Source: JAHJQT01 sp964494655
GTDB lineage: Bacteria > Patescibacteriota > Minisyncoccia > Portnoybacterales > UBA2143
Reading direction: 5' to 3'
Length of the DNA stretch: 53,697 bases
Assembly: GCA_964494655.1 (NCBI GenBank)
Contig: CAZBRM010000002.1
Span: 1 to 53,697 of the forward strand
Shown: positions 15,600 to 22,967 of the stretch, piece by piece
Layout of the letters: each line of letters starts with the position of its first letter
Numbering within the stretch: the stretch's first letter is position 1
Notes under the pieces: generated by a model
The model's database searches: none
What the model saw: only the letters and a program-made list of their open reading frames with translations
What the model was told of the DNA's origin: nothing
Position numbers and translations under genes: made by a program

Positions 15600-17339
15600 A
15601 TGGCTTTAACGAATTTTAATACAAAACGAATACAAGAAAAACTAGCTAAAATTAGGAGGGAAGAAGAAGAAGAAGAAGCGAAAAGAACAGCCAAAAAGTT
15701 CGATCTATCGTATGTTAACCTAACAATTACACCGATTGATTATGAAAATTTAGCAAATATACCAAGAGAAAAGGCGGAACAAGGAAACATAATCGTTATA
15801 CAGAGAAAAAACCGCGTTATCGGTTTAGCTTTAACGGATCCCGGTAATCCAAAGGCGAAAGAAGTAATTGAGGAACTTAAAAATAAAGGATTTGAATGTA
15901 AAATATTTGTAGTATCTCTCACAAGCTTAAAAAAAGGATTGGGATATTATAATATAATTGAACAACATATAAAAGAACGTCCCTTGAGAAGCGTTCTTAT
16001 TATCCAAATAAAAGAGTTAGAAGAATTTAAAGAATCTCTGCAAACTGTTCAAAAATTAGAAAAAACAATAAACGTATTGCCCACAAGCCGTTTGTTAACA
16101 ATTATTATGGCCGGAGCAATTGAAATGAAAGCTTCAGATATCCATATCGAACCTTCTGAAGAAAACATAAGATTAAGGTATAGAATTGATGGTCTTTTAC
16201 AAGACATTGTTGATTTTCCAATGAACCAATACACTTTCCTTCTTTTAAAAATAAAAATGCTTTCAGATATGCTTCTTAATGTTCATGATATAAGCCAGGA
16301 TGGAAGATTTTCAATTAATATTTTGGATGATGAAAAAATAGAGCAAGCAATTGATCTTAGAGTATCTGTATTGCCAAGCAGTAAAGGAGAAAGTGTTGTT
16401 ATTCGCCTTCTTGGATTGTCAACTATTAAATTAGATATTAGGGGGTTAGGCATAAGACTAGATTTATTTAATATAATAAAAAACCAAATAAACCAACCAA
16501 ATGGAATGATTCTGGCTACTGGACCAACTGGTTCTGGAAAAACAACAACGCTTTACGCCTGCTTAAATTATGTTAATAAACCAGGCAAAAAAATTATTAC
16601 CGTAGAGAATCCCGTAGAGTATCAATTAAAAGGCGTTACTCAAACACAAATAAGCAGAAGAAAAGGACACACATTCGGCAAAGCGCTTAGATCAATAGTT
16701 AGACAAGACCCTGATATCTTAATGATCGGAGAAATGAGAGATGAAGAAAGCGCTGAAATTGCAATACAATTTTCTTTAACAGGCCATCTTGTTTTTTCTA
16801 CATTACACACAAATAATGCTGCCGGAGCAATTCCAAGATTAAACGGAATGGGAATTGATTCGCCATCGCTTGCGGCAGCCATTAATATGGTAATTGCCCA
16901 AAGATTAGTTCGAAAATTATGCACGCACTGTAAAAAAGAATACCAGCCAACCAAAGAAGAATTAGTTATAATAAAAAAAATAATTTCAAGCATTTCAGAG
17001 AAATCGGGAATTAAAATTCCAAAAAAAATAACTAATCTATACCAGGCAGAAGGATGCTCTAAATGCCATGGATTAGGATACAAGGGAAGAATCGGCATTT
17101 TTGAGCTTTTTGTTATTAGCGATGAAATTAAAACAATTATTTTAAAAAGGGGAGCAGACTATCAATTGCAAGCTAAAGCCGAAGAAGAAGGGATGACAAC
17201 TCTTATGCAAAGCGCAATATTAAAAATGGTTGAAGGCGAAACCACTTTAGAAGAAATAAAAAGAGTAATTGGATCTCCTGAATTATCAGCAAAACAATTA
17301 TCAAATAAAGAAGAAAAGAAAATAAAAAAAATAGAATAA
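15600..17339 (+). CDS. Type IV pilus assembly / type II secretion ATPase (PilB/GspE family)
   Basis: A 579-aa hexameric secretion ATPase that would power assembly of type IV pili. The N-terminal region (residues 40-150) is the T2SSE/MshEN-like domain. The C-terminal domain has Walker A at about residues 308-315 (GPTGSGKTTTLYACL), the Asp box (RQDPDILMIGEMRDEESAEI) and His box (STLHTNNAAGAIPRL). Two C-x-x-C pairs near 441-444 and 486-489 (CTHC, CSKC) form the tetracysteine zinc site seen in PilB/GspE rather than PilT. No other pilus genes are adjacent; the gene stands between tsaE and a structured RNA. The C-terminal tail is Lys-rich, and its last codons overlap a terminator acting on the minus strand. 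Confidence 0.95.
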   Translation: MALTNFNTKRIQEKLAKIRREEEEEEAKRTAKKFDLSYVNLTITPIDYENLANIPREKAEQGNIIVIQRKNRVIGLALTDPGNPKAKEVIEELKNKGFECKIFVVSLTSLKKGLGYYNIIEQHIKERPLRSVLIIQIKELEEFKESLQTVQKLEKTINVLPTSRLLTIIMAGAIEMKASDIHIEPSEENIRLRYRIDGLLQDIVDFPMNQYTFLLLKIKMLSDMLLNVHDISQDGRFSINILDDEKIEQAIDLRVSVLPSSKGESVVIRLLGLSTIKLDIRGLGIRLDLFNIIKNQINQPNGMILATGPTGSGKTTTLYACLNYVNKPGKKIITVENPVEYQLKGVTQTQISRRKGHTFGKALRSIVRQDPDILMIGEMRDEESAEIAIQFSLTGHLVFSTLHTNNAAGAIPRLNGMGIDSPSLAAAINMVIAQRLVRKLCTHCKKEYQPTKEELVIIKKIISSISEKSGIKIPKKITNLYQAEGCSKCHGLGYKGRIGIFELFVISDEIKTIILKRGADYQLQAKAEEEGMTTLMQSAILKMVEGETTLEEIKRVIGSPELSAKQLSNKEEKKIKKIE

Positions 17340-17351
17340 AAATATTCTATT
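17323..17351 (-). terminator. Rho-independent terminator for minus-strand transcription
   Basis: On the minus strand, AATAGAATA (17343-17351) and TATTCTATT (17330-17338) form a perfect 9-bp stem with a 4-nt loop, followed by a U-run (plus-strand A-run 17323-17331). The U-run is only on the minus-strand side; on the plus strand the hairpin is followed by CGAAAAAA. It therefore ends transcription coming from the ruvB side, and it overlaps the last codons of the pilB-like gene. Confidence 0.8.
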
Positions 17352-17561
17352 CGAAAAAACGTATTAATATCTAAAAAACTGTAGGCAACGACTCTCTGCC
17401 TGAGAACAGAAAGAAAAGGTTCTCCGAGGAGTATTCCAGCCAAAGCCAAAATATCCGAAAACTAAGATAAACCCCCATCGAATCCAAAATTAAAAATTGA
17501 ATCCTTATTGCCTACAGATTTCTAGATATTAAAAAAGGACTTGTTTTAAACAACCTCCATT
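17330..17561 (-). ncRNA. Orphan structured small RNA (unassigned family)
   Basis: The 250-base spacer between the pilB-like gene and ruvB contains a 169-nt element (17364-17532) whose ends form a long helix: TTAATATCTA/TAGATATTAA (10 bp), a 5-by-5 internal segment with three possible pairs, then CTGTAGGCAA/TTGCCTACAG (10 bp). Inside is a hairpin GAGAAC/GTTCTC with an 11-nt loop, extended by ACTC/GAGT. The minus strand has a good promoter just upstream and a terminator just downstream, so the RNA is most likely transcribed on the minus strand from about 17561 to about 17330. Length and long closing helix recall 6S RNA, but I could not match known conserved motifs of 6S, SRP or RNase P RNA. Confidence 0.7.
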
Positions 17562-17567
17562 ATTGAG

Positions 17568-17596
17568 ATAATAACAAATTATTATAAAAATGTCAA
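17568..17596 (-). promoter_or_regulatory. Near-consensus promoter for the minus-strand structured RNA
   Basis: Reading the minus strand, TTGACA (17591-17596), a 17-base spacer and TATTAT (17568-17573) form an almost perfect sigma70-type promoter, with a predicted start near 17561. It overlaps the first codons of ruvB on the opposite strand (ATG at 17590), so the RNA and ruvB are divergently transcribed with an overlapping control region. Confidence 0.75.
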
Positions 17597-18609
17597 GCAA
17601 TATAACTGATCCTAAAGAATTAAATGAAGATATTAGGCTAGATAATACTCTAAGACCTCTATCTTTTAATGAGTATGTAGGACAAGAAAAGATTAAGGAC
17701 AATTTAAATATATTAATTGAAGCAGCAAAAAAAAGGAATGAACCAATAGAACATGTATTATTGTATGGAAACTCTGGACTTGGCAAAACTACATTAGCTC
17801 ATATCATCAGCAAAGAAATGGGAGTAAATATTAAAGCAACTTCTGGTCCTGCTATTGAAAAAACAGGAGATCTTGCTTCAATATTAACAAATCTCCAACC
17901 GGGAGATATTTTATTCTGTGATGAAATTCATCGCCTTAATAAAACAATAGAAGAAATTCTTTATCCCGCCATGGAAGATTTCAATCTAGATATCATTATC
18001 GGAAAGGGGCCCTCAGCTAAAACACTTCAATTAGAATTACCTCATTTTACTCTTATTGGCGCAACAACTCGTAGCGGACTTATTTCTTCTCCATTACGCA
18101 GCCGCTTTGGCGCAACTTACAGATTAAATTTTTATGAACAGCTAGACATTGAAAAAATAATTGCGCGTTCAGCAAAAATATTAAAAGTAAACATTGAAAA
18201 TAATAATACCTTAAAATTAATTGCCCAATGTTCTCGCTATACGCCGCGTGTAGCCAACCGCCTATTAAAAAGAGTCAGGGACTACAGTCAAGTAAGGACT
18301 AATGATATAGTCAATGAACAGACAACAAAAGAAGCATTGGAAATGCTGGAGATTGATGAATATGGACTTGAACCGGCAGATCGTTATATTTTAAAAACAA
18401 TTATTGAAAAATTCGGTGGAGGACCTGTGGGCTTGCGTACTTTAGCTGCAGCCAGCCACGAAGAACCCGAAACAATAACTGATGTCTATGAGCCGTATTT
18501 GCTTCAAATAGGATTTCTTGACCGCACTTTGCGTGGTCGTATTGCTACCAAACTTGCCTACAATCATCTTGACATAAAATATGACACTAAAGAAAATAAA
18601 TTATTTTAG
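17590..18609 (+). CDS. ruvB: Holliday junction branch migration ATPase RuvB
   Basis: RuvB forms the hexameric motor that, with RuvA, drives Holliday junction branch migration. The 339-aa protein has the typical N-terminal TLRPLSFNEYVGQEKIKDNL, Walker A at residues 60-67 (GNSGLGKT), Walker B (ILFCDEIHRL), sensor I (LIGATTRSGLISSPLRSRFG) and the C-terminal winged-helix DNA-binding domain (GGGPVGLRTLAAASHEEPET, RTLRGRIAT). ruvA is not nearby; ruvC lies about 3 kb downstream on the same strand. No clear Shine-Dalgarno sequence precedes the ATG, whose first codons carry the -35 element of a minus-strand promoter. Confidence 0.97.
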   Translation: MSSNITDPKELNEDIRLDNTLRPLSFNEYVGQEKIKDNLNILIEAAKKRNEPIEHVLLYGNSGLGKTTLAHIISKEMGVNIKATSGPAIEKTGDLASILTNLQPGDILFCDEIHRLNKTIEEILYPAMEDFNLDIIIGKGPSAKTLQLELPHFTLIGATTRSGLISSPLRSRFGATYRLNFYEQLDIEKIIARSAKILKVNIENNNTLKLIAQCSRYTPRVANRLLKRVRDYSQVRTNDIVNEQTTKEALEMLEIDEYGLEPADRYILKTIIEKFGGGPVGLRTLAAASHEEPETITDVYEPYLLQIGFLDRTLRGRIATKLAYNHLDIKYDTKENKLF

Positions 18610-18867
18610 TTATTGATAAATGTTATGACTACCGATTGAATGGAAATATACTATATTATTATTAGCAAATTCAAAAACAATACGATATTTATAATCAATT
18701 GAAAAAGACCAAAAATCTCTAAATTTTCCTGAAAGTTTATGAGTTTTTAATTTTTTATCAAAGGGATTTTGACGAAAAATATTTTCTTTCTCTTCTGCTA
18801 TTTTTTTTATTTTATTTGGCAATTTTTTATAACTTCTATCAAATTTAGAAGAATATAAGATTTTCAT
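18610..18867 (-). CDS. RelE/YafQ-type toxin of a type II toxin-antitoxin pair
   Basis: An 85-aa basic protein with the RelE/ParE-superfamily layout: an N-terminal strand and two-helix hairpin (MKILYSSKFDRSYKKLPNKI), the P-F-D-x-x-L-x-x-H-x-L-x-G segment (NPFDKKLKTHKLSGKFRDFW), a YRIVFEF strand and an HSIGSHNIY end. The histidine in the tail and the basic residues fit the YafQ/RelE ribosome-dependent mRNA endonuclease group, though ParE-like function cannot be excluded. It follows the ribbon-helix-helix antitoxin gene by 27 bases on the same strand. Its stop codon abuts the ruvB stop codon. Confidence 0.85.
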   Translation of the reverse strand: MKILYSSKFDRSYKKLPNKIKKIAEEKENIFRQNPFDKKLKTHKLSGKFRDFWSFSIDYKYRIVFEFANNNIVYFHSIGSHNIYQ

Positions 18868-18894
18868 AAAATTATCAGCTTTTAGTTTATTATT

Positions 18895-19113
18895 TTATCT
18901 TAAATCTTTAAGAGATCGTAAAACTTTACCTTTACCTGCCGCTATTTCTGCTTGACTTTCTTCTAATTCAGCTAAGATTTTATTTTCTTCTTCATGCTCA
19001 CGCAAAAGAGCGCGAAAAAATTCGCTCACGCTGGCATATCTGCCTTTTTTAACTTCTCTTTTAACTATTTTAACCATTTCAGCAGGAAGAGAGATATTAA
19101 TAATATTACGCAT
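18895..19113 (-). CDS. Ribbon-helix-helix antitoxin
   Basis: A 72-aa protein. Residues 1-45 have the ParD/CopG-type ribbon-helix-helix pattern (INISLPAEMVKIVKREVKKG then YASVSEFFRALLREHEE), which binds operator DNA as a dimer. Residues 45-72 form a charged C-terminal tail that would wrap and neutralise the toxin encoded just downstream. The antitoxin-first order and small size are typical. A repeat/palindrome 50-75 bases upstream is a plausible autoregulatory operator. Confidence 0.88.
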   Translation of the reverse strand: MRNIINISLPAEMVKIVKREVKKGRYASVSEFFRALLREHEEENKILAELEESQAEIAAGKGKVLRSLKDLR

Positions 19114-19159
19114 ATTTTTTATATTTTTTATATTTTTTATTAAAATTTATTTTCGACCC

Positions 19160-19188
19160 TGTAATAATTTGTAATAATTTATATTACA
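19160..19188. promoter_or_regulatory. Candidate operator upstream of the toxin-antitoxin pair
   Basis: TGTAATAATT occurs twice in tandem (19160-19169, 19170-19179), and the second copy runs into TATATTACA, giving a palindrome TGTAAT...ATTACA across 19170-19188. Ribbon-helix-helix antitoxins usually bind short direct or inverted repeats at their own promoter. Between here and the antitoxin start is a run of ATTTTTTAT-like tandem units (about 19115-19140) with no coding content. The spacer also lies upstream of the divergent lamin-tail gene at 19225. Confidence 0.55.
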
Positions 19189-19224
19189 ACATTATCAAAA
19201 TTAAAATACCTTGTCAATAACTTT

Positions 19225-20862
19225 ATGAATAACATAATTAAAATTATTTCTTATTTATTAATAACTGGAGGTTTTTTTATTTTCTGCCTTCCTTTTTCCG
19301 TCAATGCCACAAATGTAGTTATTAATGAAATTATGTATGATTTGCCAGGGATTGATACCGATCATGAGTGGATAGAAATTTTAAATATTTCTGATACTGA
19401 AATTGATTTGACTAATTGGAAATTCAATGATGGAAGTAATCATAATTTAAATGAACCGCCTAAAAATGGTGGGCAAGGTTTACTTAAAATTTCGGCTGGC
19501 GAATATACGATTCTGACTGGAGACGCTACAACTTTTTTAACTGACCATCCGGGATTTTCTGGTACAGTTATTGATACTGTAATGAGTTTAAAAAATACAA
19601 ACGCTACATTAAAAATTCTTGATTTAGAAAACAATGAAATTGATTCTATTGCTTATGAAAGTATCTGGGGCGCCAATGGCGATTGGAAAACTTTAGAAAA
19701 AATTGATTCTCAAGGTACAAATACTCAAAATAATTGGCAAATAAGCGTACTTGACGGAGGAACGCCTGGAATCTTAAATAGTAGTGGCGCAGAAATTGTT
19801 CTTGAAGATAATGGAGAAGAAACATCAATTGAATCAACTACCAGTGGAGTGCCTATTATCCCTGTGAACCAGCCGCCTGTTGCTTATGCTGGAACAGACA
19901 TAACTGCTTTAATTAATCAAGAAATAATATTTGATGGTTCCTTATCTTCTGACTCTAATAATGACGCGCTAACTTATTTTTGGAATTTTGGAGATGGCGC
20001 GACAGATATTGAACAAATATCTAAACATACTTATCTTTATCCAGGACAATATATTATATCTTTATTAGTTGATGATGGAGAATTCTCTGATTTGGATATT
20101 ATTACAATTAATATCTACAATAAATCAATTATTATCAGTGAATTTTTGCCTGATCCAGAAGGGACAGACGCTGAAAATGAATGGATTGAATTATATAATC
20201 AAAGTAATCAAATAGCTAATTTAAGTAACTGGCAATTAGATGACCAAGAAGAAGGAAGTTTGCCTTTTATTTTTCCTGCTAATAGTTTAATAGGCCCTAA
20301 TCAATTTTTAGTTTTAATAAGATCAATTACTAAAATTGCCTTAAACAATGATAATGACCAAGTCCGTCTTATTTACCCAGACGGCTCTTTAGCTGCTGAA
20401 ATTAATTATTTAGCTGAGAAAAAAGAAGGATTCTCCATAGCTTTTGACAATAATGATTATTTTTGGACTAAAATTCCTACTCCTGGATCAGCTAATATTA
20501 TTAGCTCAATTGGTTTAGATTTAGAAACAGAAAATCTATCTAAAAATAATCCTGAGCCAATTATTCAACAAAGCCAAGAAATGCCAGATGTTACGGCTAA
20601 TACGAATTTAAACCAGAGTCAAAGCTTTGACGCTTCTGAGGACAGCCCTTCACTGTCAAATAAAGAATTGCTCTCAAACATTTCGAGCGTTATTCAAAAC
20701 AACCCTAATGATAATATAAATTTTACTGCTTCTTTAGGCCAATCAACACAATTAAATCAGAAATCAAAACTAATTTTATATCTATCAATAATCATCTCTG
20801 GCTCTCTATTATTAAGCTGGATTATTATTCAAGTGAGAAAAACGAAAAAAATCTTGCCTTAG
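19225..20862 (+). CDS. Surface protein with two lamin-tail domains and a PKD domain
   Basis: A 545-aa exported protein. Residues 1-28 form a signal peptide (IISYLLITGGFFIFCLPFSV then NATN). Residues ~30-150 are a lamin-tail domain (VVINEIMYDLPGIDTDHEWI, LTNWKFNDG), ~215-300 a PKD domain (PPVAYAGTDITALINQEIIF, WNFGDGATD), and ~300-400 a second lamin-tail domain (IIISEFLPDPEGTDAENEWI, LSNWQLDD). A low-complexity Asn/Gln/Ser linker follows, then a C-terminal membrane helix (~515-535) and a basic tail (RKTKKILP). This fits a protein anchored at the cell surface by its C-terminus. Lamin-tail proteins are frequent in CPR bacteria; the binding partner is unknown. The last codons and the TAG stop are formed by a dispersed repeat. 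Confidence 0.9.
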   Translation: MNNIIKIISYLLITGGFFIFCLPFSVNATNVVINEIMYDLPGIDTDHEWIEILNISDTEIDLTNWKFNDGSNHNLNEPPKNGGQGLLKISAGEYTILTGDATTFLTDHPGFSGTVIDTVMSLKNTNATLKILDLENNEIDSIAYESIWGANGDWKTLEKIDSQGTNTQNNWQISVLDGGTPGILNSSGAEIVLEDNGEETSIESTTSGVPIIPVNQPPVAYAGTDITALINQEIIFDGSLSSDSNNDALTYFWNFGDGATDIEQISKHTYLYPGQYIISLLVDDGEFSDLDIITINIYNKSIIISEFLPDPEGTDAENEWIELYNQSNQIANLSNWQLDDQEEGSLPFIFPANSLIGPNQFLVLIRSITKIALNNDNDQVRLIYPDGSLAAEINYLAEKKEGFSIAFDNNDYFWTKIPTPGSANIISSIGLDLETENLSKNNPEPIIQQSQEMPDVTANTNLNQSQSFDASEDSPSLSNKELLSNISSVIQNNPNDNINFTASLGQSTQLNQKSKLILYLSIIISGSLLLSWIIIQVRKTKKILP

Positions 20863-20880
20863 AAAGATGGACAGGCATGG
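20856..20880 (+). repeat. Dispersed 25-bp repeat, copy B
   Basis: GCCTTAGAAAGATGGACAGG followed by CATGG matches copy A (8169-8193) at 23 of 25 positions; both differences are transitions. The copy begins inside the penultimate codons of the lamin-tail gene and supplies its TAG stop codon (CCT TAG). Confidence 0.7.
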
Positions 20881-20894
20881 TGTTATTAATTTCA

Positions 20895-20923
20895 TTGATT
20901 CATGCTCGTTAATAGATTAAAAT
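20895..20923 (+). promoter_or_regulatory. Candidate promoter of the isolated 70-aa gene
   Basis: TTGATT (20895-20900), a 17-base spacer and TAAAAT (20918-20923) lie 36 bases ahead of the gene start at 20959. With the perfect ribosome binding site and the downstream terminator, this makes the small gene an independent transcription unit. Confidence 0.55.
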
Positions 20924-20958
20924 AAAACTAAATAACTTTTAAAGGAGGATGAGAGAAA

Positions 20959-21171
20959 ATGCCACAATATCGGTTAGAATGGCAAAAAACGGAGCAAATT
21001 GAAGGAGCAATAATAACAATCAACTGCGCGAAAGACATTATTGTTAATTGTACAGAAAAAAATCCTGATAAAATAGCTGGAAAAGAAGCCAAAGAAATAT
21101 TTGATAAGCTCCCAGAATTTTCAGCTACTCTTAAAAAGATAGTTGTTCATTTTCAAAAAGAATTTACTTGA
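20959..21171 (+). CDS. Small protein of unknown function with its own promoter, strong RBS and terminator
   Basis: A 70-aa protein (MPQYRLEWQKTEQIEGAIIT at the start, LKKIVVHFQKEFT at the end) with two cysteines (INCAKDIIVNC) and no signal peptide or membrane helix. I do not recognise the family. AAAGGAGGATGAGAGAAA before the ATG holds a full AAAGGAGG Shine-Dalgarno sequence, unusual here where most genes lack one. A strong hairpin terminator begins 10 bases past the stop, and a promoter lies upstream, so it is a monocistronic unit that is probably well expressed. The predicted pattern of short strands and one helix suggests a small compact alpha/beta fold; that is speculative. Confidence 0.75.
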   Translation: MPQYRLEWQKTEQIEGAIITINCAKDIIVNCTEKNPDKIAGKEAKEIFDKLPEFSATLKKIVVHFQKEFT

Positions 21172-21180
21172 CACAAAAGC

Positions 21181-21217
21181 AAAGCTGGAACAATACTGTT
21201 TCGGCTTTTTCTTTTTT
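21181..21217 (+). terminator. Rho-independent terminator of the 70-aa gene
   Basis: AAAGCTGGAACA (21181-21192) pairs with TGTTTCGGCTTT (21197-21208) over 12 positions including two G-U pairs, with a 4-nt loop ATAC, followed by a T-rich run TTCTTTTTT. Confidence 0.9.
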
Positions 21218-21228
21218 CTCCTTTTCCA

Positions 21229-21257
21229 TTGACACCTTTTATTACTCAAAGTATTAT
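21229..21257 (+). promoter_or_regulatory. Strong sigma70-type promoter for yebC-ruvC
   Basis: TTGACA (21229-21234), a 17-base spacer and TATTAT (21252-21257), 24 bases ahead of the yebC ATG at 21282. AGAGGG at 21265-21270 is a usable ribosome binding site. The promoter comes directly after the previous terminator, so it starts the run yebC-ruvC and perhaps the ATP-grasp cluster, whose genes follow with gaps of only 4-7 bases. Confidence 0.8.
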
Positions 21258-21281
21258 TAACATAAGAGGGATCTTTTAATT

Positions 21282-21821
21282 ATGTCAGGACATTCCCATT
21301 GGCATTCAATAAAACACAAAAAAGGAGCAACAGATATAAAACGGGGTAAAATTTTTAGCAAAATATCTCGTTTGATTAGTATTACCGCTAGAGAAAAAGG
21401 AGGAGACCCTGAATCTAATCCAAAATTACGCGTAGCTATTAATAAAGCCAAAGAAGCGAATATGCCGAAAGACAATATTGAACGCGCGATTAAAAAAGGA
21501 TCAGGACAAATAGAAGGAGTTAAAATGGAAGAAATCTCTTATGAAGCATACGGACCAGCTGGAATAGCGTTGATTATTGATGTAATAACTGATAATAAGA
21601 ATAGAGCCCTATCTGAAATAAAACATATTCTTAGCCGTTTTGACGGGAAAATGGCTGAAACCGGAAGTGTTAAATATCTCTTTGATAAAGAAGGAGAAAA
21701 ATGGACGCCAAAATATCCCATTAAAATCACTGATAAAAAAACAAAATCTCAATTAGAAAAACTTTTTGATGCGCTAGATGAAAATGACGATACACAAGAA
21801 ATATATAGTAATTTAAAGTAA
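21282..21821 (+). CDS. yebC: YebC/PmpR family protein, shortened C-terminal domain
   Basis: The N-terminus is unmistakable: MSGHSHWHSIKHKKGATDIK, then RGKIFSKISRLI and NPKLRVAINKAKEANMPKDN. The second block (YEAYGPAGIALIIDVITDNK) and GSVKYLFDK are also conserved. YebC-family proteins are translation or transcription factors; recent work links several to relief of ribosome stalling. This copy has 179 residues, while the usual length is ~240: after GSVKYLFDKEGEK the sequence passes almost directly to a short KSQLEKLFDALDENDDTQEI tail, so most of domain III is missing. The reading frame is intact, so it is a shortened form rather than a broken gene. Confidence 0.93.
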   Translation: MSGHSHWHSIKHKKGATDIKRGKIFSKISRLISITAREKGGDPESNPKLRVAINKAKEANMPKDNIERAIKKGSGQIEGVKMEEISYEAYGPAGIALIIDVITDNKNRALSEIKHILSRFDGKMAETGSVKYLFDKEGEKWTPKYPIKITDKKTKSQLEKLFDALDENDDTQEIYSNLK

Positions 21822-21825
21822 TTTT

Positions 21826-22293
21826 ATGATAATATTAGGAATTGATCCCGGCACTGCCGCCACGGGATATGGCGTTATTAAAAAAGATAACAATCTTGAA
21901 ATGATTGATTATGGTTGTATTGAAACAACTACTGACTATTCAACTGCTGAACGGCTCAACATTTTAGATAAAGAGTTATCTAAAATAATTAAGAAATATC
22001 AGCCAGAAAGAATAGCTATTGAAGATATTTTTTTCTTCAAGAATATTAAAACAGCCATCAAGGTAAGCCAAGCAAGAGGGGTTATTTTAGCAAGAGCGGC
22101 AAAAACAAAAATGCAAATAATTGAATACACCCCGCTTCAAATTAAACAAGCAGTAACTAGTTATGGCAGAGCCGATAAAAATCAGGTTCAACAAATGGTT
22201 AAGTTATTGCTAAATTTAAAACAAATACCTAAGCCAGATGACGCCGCTGATGCTTTAGCCGCAGCCATCTGTTGCGCTAACTCAACAAGATAA
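21826..22293 (+). CDS. ruvC: Crossover junction endodeoxyribonuclease RuvC
   Basis: RuvC resolves Holliday junctions by paired nicking. The 155-aa protein has the RNase H fold with the catalytic acids in place: Asp7 (MIILGIDPGTAATGYGVI), Glu near residue 67 (RIAIEDIFFFKN), and the C-terminal acidic pair in KPDDAADALAAAICC. It begins 4 bases after the yebC stop and ends 4 bases before the 7TM gene. Together with ruvB at 17590 it gives two of the three RuvABC components in this window. Confidence 0.96.
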   Translation: MIILGIDPGTAATGYGVIKKDNNLEMIDYGCIETTTDYSTAERLNILDKELSKIIKKYQPERIAIEDIFFFKNIKTAIKVSQARGVILARAAKTKMQIIEYTPLQIKQAVTSYGRADKNQVQQMVKLLLNLKQIPKPDDAADALAAAICCANSTR

Positions 22294-22297
22294 ATTT

Positions 22298-22960
22298 ATG
22301 TCTATTATAACTCAATATATGATTAATCAAGGCGTATCAAAAGAAGCAATCATCCTGCTTTTAATGCTTCCTGTTGTCGCAACAATCATTGCTTTTGCCA
22401 GACAGGTTATCGGCATTAAAGGATTTGGAATTTACACACCTTTAATTATTGCTTTTGCATTTTTAGCTACTGGATTAAAATACGGCTTGGCTTTTTTTAT
22501 AATAATCATTCTTGTCGGCACATTAACCAGATTGGTTGTTAAGCGCTTTAGATTATTATATCTTCCTAGGATGGCAATTATTTTAACAGCAGTAGTGTTA
22601 TCTATTCTTATTGTCTTTTTAGAAGGAGCTTATTCAGGACGAAATGGATTAACAGCCGCTTCTATTTTTGCTATTGTCATTATGATTATATTGGTTGAGA
22701 AATTCATAGCATCTCAAATAGAAAGAGGAAATAAAGAAGCAATCATTTTAACTATCGAGACCTTAATTCTTTCTATTATTTGCTACTGGGTTGCTATTTG
22801 GCCATGGCTTAAAAATTTTACTTTAACTTATCCTTTTTTTATTATCATGGGGACTATTGTAATAAATATATTATTAGGCAAATGGACAGGATTAAGAATT
22901 TCAGAATACGCGCGTTTTAGAAAAGTAATTAAATCTATTGAGCCATCTGAAAAAAAATAA
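22298..22960 (+). CDS. Seven-helix membrane protein of the 7TM_transglut type
   Basis: A 220-aa integral membrane protein with six to seven hydrophobic helices and an amphipathic C-terminus. The segment ARQVIGIKGFGIYTPLIIAF followed by LATGLKYGL is characteristic, to my knowledge, of the 7TM domain usually fused to an inactive transglutaminase (PF14402 type); here the transglutaminase part is absent. In other bacteria this membrane protein is encoded beside a RimK-like ATP-grasp ligase and an aspartyl-protease-like protein, exactly as here. It follows ruvC by 4 bases and its end overlaps the possible alternative start of the next gene. The role is unknown; a peptide or glutamyl-conjugate export or modification system has been suggested for the context. 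Confidence 0.8.
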   Translation: MSIITQYMINQGVSKEAIILLLMLPVVATIIAFARQVIGIKGFGIYTPLIIAFAFLATGLKYGLAFFIIIILVGTLTRLVVKRFRLLYLPRMAIILTAVVLSILIVFLEGAYSGRNGLTAASIFAIVIMIILVEKFIASQIERGNKEAIILTIETLILSIICYWVAIWPWLKNFTLTYPFFIIMGTIVINILLGKWTGLRISEYARFRKVIKSIEPSEKK

Positions 22961-22967
22961 TCTTGTT

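Noticed and set aside
17340..17589. Assigning the structured RNA to 6S, SRP or RNase P RNA.
   Set aside because: Only overall size and a long closing helix resemble 6S; conserved SRP apical and RNase P core motifs are not visible, so it is left unassigned.
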